A DNA stretch of 64,000 bases from CAKZQX01 sp034436755 (GCA_034436755.1 DAOTVB010000028.1:62001-126000), one strand, 5' to 3'. Positions 54,061 through 63,114 are shown, numbered from the stretch's first letter. Notes: generated by a model not told the origin, from the sequence alone. Program-made: numbers and translations.

Positions 54061-54408
54061 CTAAATCGGCACAGCTTCGCTAATGCGTTTCGCGGCACGG
54101 CGCATCTCCATCTTTACCAGGCCCAGGTTGACACTGCGCTGGGTAATAACTACGAGGATCAGTTCCTTGGCCTCGAGTAGCAGAATGGAGCCATCCTTTG
54201 CATCGATAATTGAGTCGATCAATGTACCAACACCAATACGCTTGGTTGCCTTGTCGATCTCACCGAAAACAGCCGCCGACATGGCTCCCAATATCTCAGC
54301 ATCTTCTTCATCGAGTAGGGTGCTTGCTACGACAAGTCCATCCTTGCCGACAAGGAGACTTCCAATCACCCCTTCCACTCGGATCAGGTCTTCAACGATC
54401 CGTCGCAT
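54061..54408 (-). CDS. Roadblock/LC7 domain protein
   Basis: This 115-residue protein is a Roadblock/LC7 domain (about residues 5-105), with the family's VEGVIGSLLVGKDGLVVAS and GTLIDSIIDAKDGSILLLEA segments. Such domains act in dimeric GTPase-regulating modules such as MglB, which controls polarity in gliding bacteria. ATG 54408 is preferred over the in-frame start at 54459, as the protein begins with the conserved fold. No GTPase partner is in the window. The neighbour upstream is a giant TPR scaffold gene, so the two may work together. Confidence 0.87.
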   Translation of the reverse strand: MRRIVEDLIRVEGVIGSLLVGKDGLVVASTLLDEEDAEILGAMSAAVFGEIDKATKRIGVGTLIDSIIDAKDGSILLLEAKELILVVITQRSVNLGLVKMEMRRAAKRISEAVPI

Positions 54409-54691
54409 AGCCTGGCCTTTCGTTCTGGCAGTAAAAGTGCGTAAAGCAAAACGGGTCAAAGCATGAGTTTTGTTATTCAGCTATGTTTGCTCTGAACAAG
54501 ATATACCCCATGCTACAGGAGAACGTGTATTAACGCAAACTCCATGCCCCACAGTGAACTGACTTGTCCGGATATAACGGCCGGATCTGTGCGGGGCCGG
54601 TAGATGACGTATAGGGACAGACCCGGGTTATCTCCTCAGGAGGTTGACCCGGGCACGCCCCTATTACGTCAAAATCACTGGTTGCTCTCAC

Positions 54692-57600
54692 CTAATTCGA
54701 AAATGTCCAGCTATACTCCGCAATCGCCTCACGGAACCGATTCTGTGCAGAGTATGCATCACCCAGCAGCCGATGCAGACGCTGGAGCAGGTGCCGATCC
54801 TCAGTATCTTCAACTAAATCCTGAAGATCATCAACAATCTGCTCAAGCGCTACTTTTTCTTTGATCAGCCGCTTATACTGGTATGCCGCCAGTTCGGCCC
54901 GTCCGGTCTGCGCACTCAGGCGCGCAATTGCCAGGTGCAACCCATGGTTATCAGGTTCTGACTGACTCTGGCGCAGATACTCGTCCAATGTTTCGTCGCC
55001 GGTCGGGATAAAGGATTCGAGCTTCTTGCGCCATGATGTTGCTGTTGCAGGAGTAGCGGCCGGCTCCTTCCGCTCTTTGCGCTCCTTTTCCCGGGGCGGC
55101 GCAGTTCTGGCTTTCTCTTCTGTGCGTGGCGCGGCGGTTGACCGTCGATCCGGTGTGCGCTGGGCTGCTGTTGACCGGCCAGATTCGCGCCGGGGTTCTT
55201 TCGCTCTCTGGGCTGGTTTTGTTGGTTCCAGCGTGACGCGGGCCGGCTCTTCTCTGGGTTTCTCCGTCGTCGTGTCGGCGATACTCCAGATATCGTCAAG
55301 TGCCTCCAGCGGAGGCGCAACAAACTCTGCATCCTCCGCCGAGACGGTCGGTTCTTCTTCCTCAGGACGTGGTTCGGTACGTTTTACCGGCTTTGCTATT
55401 TCTTCCCGATGCTCTTCGACCACACTAAAGTCAAATGCATCGGTCTCTTCGATTGCTGGCGCCTCCGGCCGGGGTGTAGATTCGCTTGCGGCCTGGGATG
55501 CAGCCGAACTGAGCGCGGCGATTTCCTCCGCCGATAGACCTAGATCGGACAGCGAGAAGGGCGATAGCTCAGGTTCTTCCGTTGTCGCTGCCGGTTCAGA
55601 TGGTTCTGGTTCTGGCACGTCGGCGCCTGGTTCTTCGGGCGCAACCTCACCACTCCCGGACGCCTCCAGTGCAGCGATCTCCTCCTCGGACAATCCCAGA
55701 TCAGACAGCGAGAAGGGCGTCAACTCCGGCTCTTCGCCCGCGGCCGGTTGAGCAGGCGCTGCCGGTGCTGCCTCTTCCGGCATATCCATGGCTTCCATGG
55801 CTTCATCGGCGGGTGCTGCTTCGGTAGAGGCAACGCCGCCTTCATCCAGGCCAAGTGCAGCAATTTCTTCCTCGGACAACCCCAGGTCAGACAGTGAGAA
55901 GGGCATCAACTCCGGCTCGTCACCACCTGCCGGTTCCTCAATGTCGGGTGAGTCAAAGGCCTCCGGATACTCGTCTTCCCCGCTGATCTCTTCCATATCG
56001 ATAACTTCGTCACCGTCACGGATCTCGATCCCGGCGTGATGGAGGGCCTGGCCGATCTCTTCAATCCGCTCGGGCTGGGACATGGGATTCTCAACAACAT
56101 CGATAATGTCGTTCAGGTCTACAAATCCCTGACGCCGCCCCAGGTTGATCAGACGGTCAATCGTCGGATCGCCCGTTGACTCCTCCGGTTCTGGTGGCGC
56201 GGGTGTCCCGGCGCGCGGTGACTGCGCATCTGATTGGGGCCTGAGGAGCGACGGTGTCATATCCCCAAATGTACCAATATCGAGCCCGGCGAGTTCTTCC
56301 TCAGTCAACCCAAGCTCACTATCATTCTGGGTACCAAGACTCAACGATGCAATCTCGTCATCACTGAGCCCCAGATCAGCCAGTGAGAAAGGTTGGAGGT
56401 TCCCGAAATTCTCGGCGAGGTCGGGTTGTGCTGATTCCGGTTCACCCGGTGTGTCTGTTTCACTCGCGTCGCTGTCAAGACCGAGATCATCAAGCGAGAA
56501 GGGTGTTGCTTCCGCCTCCTCAGCGATACCTTCCGGCTCACTTATTTCGGGTGCAGTCGCGCTTTCGGGCCCGGCTGCGTCAGTTGCGGCTTCACCGGAC
56601 ATATCGAGAGCGGCAATCTCCTCTTCACTGAGCCCCAGGTCATCCAGCGAGAAGGGGGTCAGTTCGGGTTCACCGGCGGCTTCGGGCTCACCGGCGGCTT
56701 CGGGCTCGTCCGCATCAGCCACGGTGGGCGCTTCGGGCGCGGCGGCTGCGTCAGTTGCGGCTTCACCGGACATATCGAGAGCGGCAATCTCCTCCTCACT
56801 GAGCCCCAGGTCATCCAGCGAGAAGGGGGTCAGTTCGGGTTCACCGGCGGCTTCGGGCTCACCGGCTGCTTCGGGCTCGTCCGCATCAGCCACGGTGGGC
56901 GCTTCGGGCGCGGCGGCTGCGTCAGTTGCGGCTTCACCGGACATATCGAGGGCGGCAATCTCCTCTTCACTGAGCCCCAGGTCATCCAGAGTAAAAGGAG
57001 TCAGTTCGGGCTCGGCACTTGCTGCCGGTATTTCCGCCTCCGCCTCCGGCTCAACGGCAGGCGCTGCCGGTTCTTCGCCGACTTCTTCGTCATCACGTAG
57101 CGAGACATCATCATCAGAGAAGAACTGCATCGACTCGTCACCGTCTTCGATGGTTACTGCCGGGAGCGGTGGTTGTTCCTCTGGCGGTAACTCCTCACGT
57201 CGCTGCTTGAGCCGGGCAAAGATTGACCGCTCGAACGGTACTTCGTCCTCGTCGTCTTCCTGTTCGCGGCGCAGGAAATCAGTGCTTGACTTGGATGAAG
57301 GTTCCTGCCAGGCAAAAGCGGTCGGCTCCTGATGAGTTTCCTCTTCATCGGGGAGCGGAATTGATGCGTGTGAACTGCCCCCCCCTTCCGGCGGTGGCGG
57401 TACATCTCCCAGATCATCCAGGGAAAAGGGTTGGAGTGATGGCGGTAGTGAGCCTGTACCAACATCCCCCATGTCGGTTAAGTCTGTTGCACTTAAATCC
57501 AGATCATCCAGGGAGAAGGGCTGGAGGTCACGCAGCATATCATCAGGCAGATCATCTTCCGTACCACCTGGCGTGGGGCTACCGGCAGAAGGGGGGGGAT

Positions 57601-59692
57601 CCTGCTGTGACCAGTCAAATGCCCGGAGCGAAAATGGTTGATCACCGGCGGTTGACGGAGGCGGTGTGCCACCCTCAGTAAATCCGGACGGATCAAACGG
57701 TTTCATGTCGCCAGTTTCCGTATCATCAATGCCCAGATCATCCAGGGAGAAGGGCTGGAGGTCTGCTTCCGCGCCTGCCGGAGTAGTAGACTCGCCAGTT
57801 GAGGATGTTGCTGCTTCGTCCAGGGCGGCAAGTTCCTCCTCACTGAGCCCCAGGTCATCGAGAGAGAAGGGCTGGAGATTTGACTCATCCGCCGCCGATG
57901 GCATAGCAGGCTCCTCAGCCGGAGCAGCCGGTTCCGCCGCTGGTTCGGGGGAGTTTACGTCGTTGAGGGCGGCAATTTCTTCCTCACTGAGCCCCAGGTC
58001 ATCGAGTGTGAAGGGCTGGAGATTTGACTCATCTGCCGCCGATGGCATAGCAGACTCCTCAGCCGGGGCTGTGGGTGCCTGTTCTTCGGCAGGCGGGGTT
58101 GCCGCTTCGTTGAGGGCGGCAATTTCTTCCTCACTCAGGCCGAGGTCATCCAGCGTGAAGGGCTGCAGGTCTGCCTCGGTGTCAGCCGCAGCAGCGGGTG
58201 CCTGTTCTTCGGCAGGCGGGGTTGTTGCCTCGTTGAGGGCGGCAATTTCTTCCTCACTGAGCCCCAGGTCATCCAGTGTGAAGGGTTCCGGCTCTTCTTC
58301 CGATGATGTAGCCGCCGGTTCGGGTGCGGTTGCTTCGTTGAGGGCGGCAATTTCTTCCTCACTCAGGCCCAGGTCATCCAGCGTGAAGGGCTCCGGCTCT
58401 TCTTCCGATGATGTAGCCGCCGGTTCGGGTGTGGTTGCCTCGTTGAGGGCGGCAAGCTCTTCTTCACTCAGGCCGAGGTCATCCAGCGTGAAGGGTTGGG
58501 CTTCGGTCTCTTCGCTCGACGCTGCTGCCTCCGGCTCTGCGGTTGCAGCGGGTTCGTCCCCGGCGGGTATCTCGGGTGCCGCTGTTTCTTCGGGTTGCTC
58601 AGAAAAATCGTCAAAGGAGAAAGGTTTGACATCGGTGTCGAGATCAAATTCTTCCCGCGCTGATGCTGTCGCGGATGCCTCATCCGGCATGACATCGGCG
58701 AGTTCATCTTTATCCAACCCTTCAAACGCCAGCAGGCTGGCGAGAAAATCATCATCGGCTTTGCCCCCCGAAGATACCCCGACGGCTGCGGCCGGCTGCG
58801 GCTCTTCAACCGTCTCCATCCAGGAGCCAAAGAAGTCCTCTTCGGCGGGCGTTTCGGCGGCAGCAACCGGTTCTTCCTCGGCCTGCCGTGCCTGCTCCTC
58901 ACGAGCGCGCTGCTCCAGCCAGGCATTTTCATCCCACTCGGGCAGCGTTGTATCGGGTTCTTCCGTTGCGGGGAGCGTTGGAAAGAGGGCCCGCGCAACC
59001 GTGTAGTATGGATCGAGATACTGTGCTTCTGTCCAGTACTGACTCCCTTCCGGATCACCGGAGGTCAGTTTCATGTAGCCAAGTAGCAGATTGGCCTTGA
59101 GCACATCGGCACGTTCTCCCAGCACATCATGGCAGGCCTCAATGGTAGCTTCTTCCTGCCCATCCCGCCAGAGCGCTTCTGCCAGCCCCACGCGTGCGTC
59201 AAAACGATCCGGCTGGTCGTCAATGACACTGCGGAATTCCTGAATCGCCTGCGGGAGCATATGACCTTTGGCGTAGAGGCGGGCCAAACCGGCGCGGCTC
59301 ACGCGAAGCTGGGCGCCTTCACTGCCCCAGGCATCGGTATAGAGGCGCAGCAGTTGGTTGCGCAACTCAGGCATATCGGGCTTAATCTCGAATGCGCGTT
59401 CAAATTCCGTAACAGCGCCATCCAGGCGACCCTGCCGTTCATAGGTAATACCCATGCCAACCAGCGCAGGAATATTCTCGGGATCAGCAGACAAAACGCG
59501 CGAAAATGCTTCTTGCGCCTGATCAAATTGCCGACCAGCAAGATATGCCTCACCGAGGATACGATGTGCTTCGAGATTCTGGGGGAAGTGTTCTAAAACA
59601 TGTTGAGCCACTGCGATGGCGCGCTCGATATCATTCTGTTCAAGCAAGCGTCGGGCTCGATCACATACAGCATGCAGGCTTGTTGTTGCCAT
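54692..59692 (-). CDS. Giant TPR scaffold with about 18 repeated short acidic motifs
   Basis: The 1666-residue protein has an N-terminal TPR domain (residues 1-250, DIERAIAVAQHVLEHFPQN and GRQFDQAQEAFSRVLSADPE). Residues of about 300-1460 are an acidic, disordered region rich in Ala, Pro, Glu and Asp. In it about 18 copies of F[ST]L[DS]DLGLSEEEIAAL and shorter variants recur, each preceded by PELTP, LQ or similar. A conserved domain of about 130 residues closes the protein (TLDEYLRQSQSEPDNHGLHL, ending in TPR-like AYSAQNRFREAIAEYSW). The short motifs are predicted amphipathic helices, so they may dock many copies of a partner. A cytoplasmic assembly role is inferred, not known. Confidence 0.85.
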   Translation of the reverse strand: MATTSLHAVCDRARRLLEQNDIERAIAVAQHVLEHFPQNLEAHRILGEAYLAGRQFDQAQEAFSRVLSADPENIPALVGMGITYERQGRLDGAVTEFERAFEIKPDMPELRNQLLRLYTDAWGSEGAQLRVSRAGLARLYAKGHMLPQAIQEFRSVIDDQPDRFDARVGLAEALWRDGQEEATIEACHDVLGERADVLKANLLLGYMKLTSGDPEGSQYWTEAQYLDPYYTVARALFPTLPATEEPDTTLPEWDENAWLEQRAREEQARQAEEEPVAAAETPAEEDFFGSWMETVEEPQPAAAVGVSSGGKADDDFLASLLAFEGLDKDELADVMPDEASATASAREEFDLDTDVKPFSFDDFSEQPEETAAPEIPAGDEPAATAEPEAAASSEETEAQPFTLDDLGLSEEELAALNEATTPEPAATSSEEEPEPFTLDDLGLSEEEIAALNEATAPEPAATSSEEEPEPFTLDDLGLSEEEIAALNEATTPPAEEQAPAAAADTEADLQPFTLDDLGLSEEEIAALNEAATPPAEEQAPTAPAEESAMPSAADESNLQPFTLDDLGLSEEEIAALNDVNSPEPAAEPAAPAEEPAMPSAADESNLQPFSLDDLGLSEEELAALDEAATSSTGESTTPAGAEADLQPFSLDDLGIDDTETGDMKPFDPSGFTEGGTPPPSTAGDQPFSLRAFDWSQQDPPPSAGSPTPGGTEDDLPDDMLRDLQPFSLDDLDLSATDLTDMGDVGTGSLPPSLQPFSLDDLGDVPPPPEGGGSSHASIPLPDEEETHQEPTAFAWQEPSSKSSTDFLRREQEDDEDEVPFERSIFARLKQRREELPPEEQPPLPAVTIEDGDESMQFFSDDDVSLRDDEEVGEEPAAPAVEPEAEAEIPAASAEPELTPFTLDDLGLSEEEIAALDMSGEAATDAAAAPEAPTVADADEPEAAGEPEAAGEPELTPFSLDDLGLSEEEIAALDMSGEAATDAAAAPEAPTVADADEPEAAGEPEAAGEPELTPFSLDDLGLSEEEIAALDMSGEAATDAAGPESATAPEISEPEGIAEEAEATPFSLDDLGLDSDASETDTPGEPESAQPDLAENFGNLQPFSLADLGLSDDEIASLSLGTQNDSELGLTEEELAGLDIGTFGDMTPSLLRPQSDAQSPRAGTPAPPEPEESTGDPTIDRLINLGRRQGFVDLNDIIDVVENPMSQPERIEEIGQALHHAGIEIRDGDEVIDMEEISGEDEYPEAFDSPDIEEPAGGDEPELMPFSLSDLGLSEEEIAALGLDEGGVASTEAAPADEAMEAMDMPEEAAPAAPAQPAAGEEPELTPFSLSDLGLSEEEIAALEASGSGEVAPEEPGADVPEPEPSEPAATTEEPELSPFSLSDLGLSAEEIAALSSAASQAASESTPRPEAPAIEETDAFDFSVVEEHREEIAKPVKRTEPRPEEEEPTVSAEDAEFVAPPLEALDDIWSIADTTTEKPREEPARVTLEPTKPAQRAKEPRRESGRSTAAQRTPDRRSTAAPRTEEKARTAPPREKERKERKEPAATPATATSWRKKLESFIPTGDETLDEYLRQSQSEPDNHGLHLAIARLSAQTGRAELAAYQYKRLIKEKVALEQIVDDLQDLVEDTEDRHLLQRLHRLLGDAYSAQNRFREAIAEYSWTFSN
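56581..57005. repeat. 171-bp in-frame tandem repeat
   Basis: Two full units (56581-56751 and 56752-56922) and a partial third, nearly identical in sequence, encode a 57-residue unit of the scaffold carrying one FSLDDLGLSEEEIAAL motif. High DNA identity points to recent duplication and likely copy-number change. Confidence 0.85.
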
Positions 59693-60108
59693 CTTGGCTC
59701 CTCCTGCTTCCCAATTTCAAACACCAGGGGTGGAGCAGAATAATGTACAATTACCGAGGACTGAGAATAGTGCTATCTTACACCGGATAGCGTGACCTTA
59801 CATCATATGTAAAGCGTATGGTCATTATAGCGCAGATAGCGGGGGGATGCAAACACCACCCATCGAAATAACTGTTAAAGAATTACGGAGATAGAGGGAA
59901 CGCCATGTACCTCGTTAGAAATCCTTGAGAAAGTAATGCAGCGTTGCGCAATCACACCTATTTGATGGTTAACATCCCTGAACATCCCTAACCATCCCTA
60001 ACCATGCATGATCTGTAGCCAGGAAAGACTACGATCAGATGCATAGCCGGTATTGTAGCACGAAACCGGGGCTCACGCAATACGTATGCTGATTTTGCCC
60101 AGCACGAA
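59693..60108. other. Intergenic region upstream of the scaffold gene
   Basis: No gene is seen. Three CATCCCTAAC-like 10-nt units lie at 59973-60004. AT-rich sequence at 59740-59830 may hold the scaffold promoter. Confidence 0.5.
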
Positions 60109-60143
60109 GCCACCTTGCCTTATATGAACTGGGACAAGGTGGC
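60109..60143 (-). terminator. Hairpin after tRNA-Pro
   Basis: A 9-bp stem (60109-60117 with 60135-60143, GCCACCTTG) with a 17-nt loop lies downstream of the tRNA on the minus strand. Confidence 0.45.
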
Positions 60144-60157
60144 CTGGGCTTGATGTC

Positions 60158-60234
60158 TGGTCGGGGCGACTGGATTTGAACCAGCGACCTCCTGAACCCC
60201 ATTCAGGTGCGCTACCAGTCTGCGCTACGCCCCG
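60158..60234 (-). tRNA. tRNA-Pro(GGG)
   Basis: A complete cloverleaf of 77 bases on the minus strand, with CCA encoded. Acceptor CGGGGCG pairs with CGCCCCG; the D-loop has GCGCAGACTGGTAGCGC, the anticodon stem CCTGA/TCAGG encloses ATGGGGT (anticodon GGG), and the T-arm has GGTTCAAATCC. C1-G72 is as expected for bacterial Pro tRNA. Confidence 0.97.
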
Positions 60235-60340
60235 CCTCAATTAAGTATGGAGCAGATGTGCTTCCAATTATAGCGTGGACAGGGGGAAGAGTCAAACTAT
60301 AACAATAACAACTGCACATTGCATACGCGGTTTTGCCTGC

Positions 60341-61261
60341 TCAACGTCGGCTGCGGCGCTGCCAGACATACCATGCGCCGGCCAGGAGGATCATCAGGAG
60401 CAGGGCAATCGCGGCCAGCGGCAGGAGTGCGGGTCTGCCGGGTTCAGCGGGCGCGGCTGGGGTGGGTTGCCTACCCAGGTCGCGCGTCTGCGAGCCGAGT
60501 GTCTCGGGTGATTGGGGCAACGGCGTCAGAGATAGTTGTTCAGGCACTGTTGCCTCAGGTAGAGGCGCAGTCGCCTGCATATCACCTGTGTGTTCCTCCT
60601 CCGGTACTGCCAGGGTTACTCCGTCGGGCTCTACCGGGATGGGTGTGGGCTGGATCGTTGCCGCCTGGGTTGCTGCCGCCGTAAGCGTTGGCGGTGCGGC
60701 GGGTGCCGCCTCTTCCGGTTCTGCCATTTCTGCTTCGGTGACGGCTTCGGTTGCTTCGCTCAGGGTGGCCGCTTCATCGGCGGCCTGCTCTGCCGCGTCT
60801 TCGGCAGCATCGCTCATGGCTGGCCCTTGTTCTGCGAGAGGAGCAGCCGTTTCCGCCGCTTCAAAGGTACGCGGTGCAGTTGCCGGTTCTTCGGCGATCT
60901 GCGCGACCGAGCCACCCGACATGGTTTGTCCATAAAAAATGAATGCACCTGTGAATGTCAGCGCCAGCACGATGGCGGCCAGCGCGCTGCCCAGTCGGAC
61001 CCACCCCGACAGCAGCGGCCGTCGTGTGCGTACCTGGTCCGGATCAAGGGTGAAGGAGCGCGGTGGTACCAGGGGCGGCGTGTCCCGCAGCAACATCGTT
61101 GTGGCGCGCAGTTCCTCCAGTTCCGTCCGAAGATCCGGTTCGGCCTGCAGACGTTGCTCCAGCCTGTTCCGCTCATCTGGGGTAAGCTGGTCATCGATGT
61201 AGCTCGATAACAGCAGCCGTTCGTCGTCTGATAAGTTGGATTGAAATGGATTGGCGGTCAT
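60341..61261 (-). CDS. Anti-sigma factor-like membrane protein
   Basis: The 306-residue protein has an anti-sigma-type N-terminus (about residues 10-60, SSYIDDQLTPDERNRLEQRL and EPDLRTELEELRAT), a membrane helix (about 90-108), a long Ala/Glu/Pro-rich extracytoplasmic region, and a C-terminal helix (LLPLAAIALLLMILLAGAWY). It lacks the zinc-binding His-Cys-Cys motif, so it is a non-zinc form. It follows the ECF sigma gene by 30 bases and probably binds and inhibits that sigma until a signal is received at the membrane. Confidence 0.85.
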   Translation of the reverse strand: MTANPFQSNLSDDERLLLSSYIDDQLTPDERNRLEQRLQAEPDLRTELEELRATTMLLRDTPPLVPPRSFTLDPDQVRTRRPLLSGWVRLGSALAAIVLALTFTGAFIFYGQTMSGGSVAQIAEEPATAPRTFEAAETAAPLAEQGPAMSDAAEDAAEQAADEAATLSEATEAVTEAEMAEPEEAAPAAPPTLTAAATQAATIQPTPIPVEPDGVTLAVPEEEHTGDMQATAPLPEATVPEQLSLTPLPQSPETLGSQTRDLGRQPTPAAPAEPGRPALLPLAAIALLLMILLAGAWYVWQRRSRR

Positions 61262-61291
61262 GGGTAGCGTACCGGTTTTCCGTTTTTTCGT

Positions 61292-61906
61292 TTATGTTCC
61301 ATGGTTCTCGCCTTCATGACGGTAGCGTGCCGGTAATAGTTCCCCGGCTTTCAGCAGATCGCGCAGCCGTGCGCGCCCGCGACTCAACCGGGATTTGACG
61401 GTACCCAGGGTTGTTCCGGTAATCTGGGCAATTTCGTCGTAAGGCATACCCTGGACATCACACAAAATTATTGTAATGCGTTGATCTTCGGGCAGATGGT
61501 TCAGTCCCTGCTGGATTGCGGCACCAAGCTCCCGGCGTAGCGCAAACTCGTCGGGTGATTCACGCTGGTCGGGTGGGTCAAAGGCGTAGGGATGCGCGTC
61601 GTCGGCAGCCAGGGCCGCATCGAGCGAGATCGCTGGACGACGTTTGCGCGCACGGAGGATGTCGTAGCAGGTGTTCGTGGCAATACGCAGTATCCACGAG
61701 CGAAACGATCCGCCGCGAAAGCGGCGCAGGTTGCGGAACGCCGAGAGAAATGTTTCCTGGGCCGCATCGGCGGCCGAGTCGCTGTCACCAAGCATGCGAT
61801 AGCACAGGTTATAAACCCGTCCTTCGTAGAGTCGTACAAGCTGATTGAACGCCTCTACATCTCCATGCTGACCTGCTTCTATCAGGTGTCGCTCTTCGTC
61901 AGCCAT
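61292..61906 (-). CDS. ECF-type RNA polymerase sigma factor
   Basis: The 204-residue protein has the sigma-70 region 2 (LCYRMLGDSDSAADAAQETF, then RSWILRIATNTCYDILRAR) and region 4 (LNHLPEDQRITIILCDVQGM, then IAQITGTTLGTVKSRLSRGR). It would direct RNA polymerase to a small set of stress or envelope promoters. A membrane anti-sigma is encoded just downstream, as is common for this class. The start at ATG 61906 follows AGGCGGAG. Confidence 0.93.
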   Translation of the reverse strand: MADEERHLIEAGQHGDVEAFNQLVRLYEGRVYNLCYRMLGDSDSAADAAQETFLSAFRNLRRFRGGSFRSWILRIATNTCYDILRARKRRPAISLDAALAADDAHPYAFDPPDQRESPDEFALRRELGAAIQQGLNHLPEDQRITIILCDVQGMPYDEIAQITGTTLGTVKSRLSRGRARLRDLLKAGELLPARYRHEGENHGT

Positions 61907-61942
61907 TGTTGCTGCTGCTCCGCCTACTTACTGCGCGGTGAT

Positions 61943-61951
61943 ATTATACCA
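61943..61951 (-). promoter_or_regulatory. Extended -10 box of the sigma/anti-sigma operon
   Basis: On the minus strand TGGTATAAT (61943-61951) is a consensus extended -10 promoter, 36 bases before ATG 61906. No -35 match to TTGACA is visible. Confidence 0.6.
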
Positions 61952-62017
61952 GAGTTGCTGGTGGGACAGCGATGCTTCCCGTGTTGATGCCAGGGATAGA
62001 GGATGGTCTTATAGATG

Positions 62018-62331
62018 TTACACGCGTTACGCGGTGGGCGATCAAATCGGGCGCAAACGCCCGATAAAGGCCGGTTGCGCCTGCGGCACTCCGTTCGCGG
62101 GGGATCGCGTAACGCGTGTAAACGTTACACGACTTACGTGGTTGCTCACCCAAAAGGACATTTCGCCTCCGGCAGGGTGGAAGATTCTATATCTTTTTCA
62201 CAAAAATGTTGCACTGTGTGCAACATTTTTGTGAAAAAGATCCATAAAGTACGATGCTGCCGCAGGCGAAGACGGCCGTTGTGGGCGTACATGTCCGATT
62301 TGTACGCTCACCGCGTAACGCGTGTACACGT
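62018..62331. repeat. Dispersed hairpin element, copy E (two units)
   Basis: A short unit (62018-62120, ACACGCGTTACGCGGTGGGC to GTAACGCGTGT) precedes a full unit (62125-62331, ending CACCGCGTAACGCGTGTACA). The hairpin is 62191-62214 with 62218-62241 (24 bp, loop TGT), with inner stem TGTTGCAC/GTGCAACA as in copy D. The 61952-62439 interval holds no gene. Confidence 0.85.
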
Positions 62332-62439
62332 TAATGTTATGGTAGATCAAGAGAATTGCAGGAAGCATACTACGACTGTGCAGCGCGACGGATCCGCCGC
62401 GCTGTTATCGTTACACCGAGGTGCGGAAGTAAGACCAGT

Positions 62440-63114
62440 TTATAACGGGATAATATGGGCGATGCGGGTGACACCGGCGGTTAAGCGCTGACCGACATTC
62501 ACCAGTGGAGCGAGCGAGTCGCGCTGAACAATCAGATCCAGGCGCGCACCAAACCGTACGGTCCCGATCCGCTCACCGGCGTTGATCTGATCGCCTGGCT
62601 GCACCCGGCACACAATCCGCCGGGCCACCGGCCCGGCAATCTGTACCAGCAGCAGTGGCCCCCAGGCTGTTTCAATCCCGATGTAGGTACGGGTATTCTG
62701 TTCGGTGGCCAGCGGATCATTGACCGGGCGATAGTCACCGCTGACCCGTTCAACATAGGTGACGGTTCCAGATACGGGACTGCGCTGCACCGGCACATCG
62801 AACGGGGACAACCCGGTTGCGATGCAGAGCGCATCAGTATGCAGGAAGCGGTGTTCGTAGAATTCATTGACTTCCAGTATGGTACCGTCAGCGCCGGCAA
62901 AAAGGGTAGTAGGATCAGTGGGGGTCTGGCGTTCCGGGTCACGATAGAGCAGCGCCGTCAGCGCCGTCAAAGCGAGGGGCAGGGGGGCCAGCCGTGGCCG
63001 TAGTCCCAGAGCAAGCCCGGTCAATCCCAATCCTACGCTTAAAAACGGTGTTGCCTCGGCATCAATGCCGGGGATATGCTGTGTCTGGGTGTTATCAATA
63101 ATTTGTTCTGACAT
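62440..63114 (-). CDS. Phosphatidylserine decarboxylase-like protein lacking the pyruvoyl Ser
   Basis: This 224-residue protein has the short-form (archaeal/alphaproteobacterial type) decarboxylase layout: two hydrophobic segments at the N-terminus, LLYRDPERQTP, GADGTILEVNEFYEH, then SPFDVPVQRSPVSGTVTYVE, and a C-terminal segment IGTVRFGARLDLIV. In active enzymes the last segment has GS, cut to form the pyruvoyl group, and the middle has DVHVNR. Here Ser is Ala190 and His is Pro, so self-cleavage and decarboxylation are unlikely. It may be a structural or regulatory relative. It has a plausible promoter at 63151-63159. Confidence 0.85.
   Translation of the reverse strand: MSEQIIDNTQTQHIPGIDAEATPFLSVGLGLTGLALGLRPRLAPLPLALTALTALLYRDPERQTPTDPTTLFAGADGTILEVNEFYEHRFLHTDALCIATGLSPFDVPVQRSPVSGTVTYVERVSGDYRPVNDPLATEQNTRTYIGIETAWGPLLLVQIAGPVARRIVCRVQPGDQINAGERIGTVRFGARLDLIVQRDSLAPLVNVGQRLTAGVTRIAHIIPL

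Noticed and set aside
55026..59006. Long plus-strand Ser-rich frames opposite the scaffold gene
   Set aside because: They mirror the Glu/Ala/Asp-rich repeats and have no start signal or domain.
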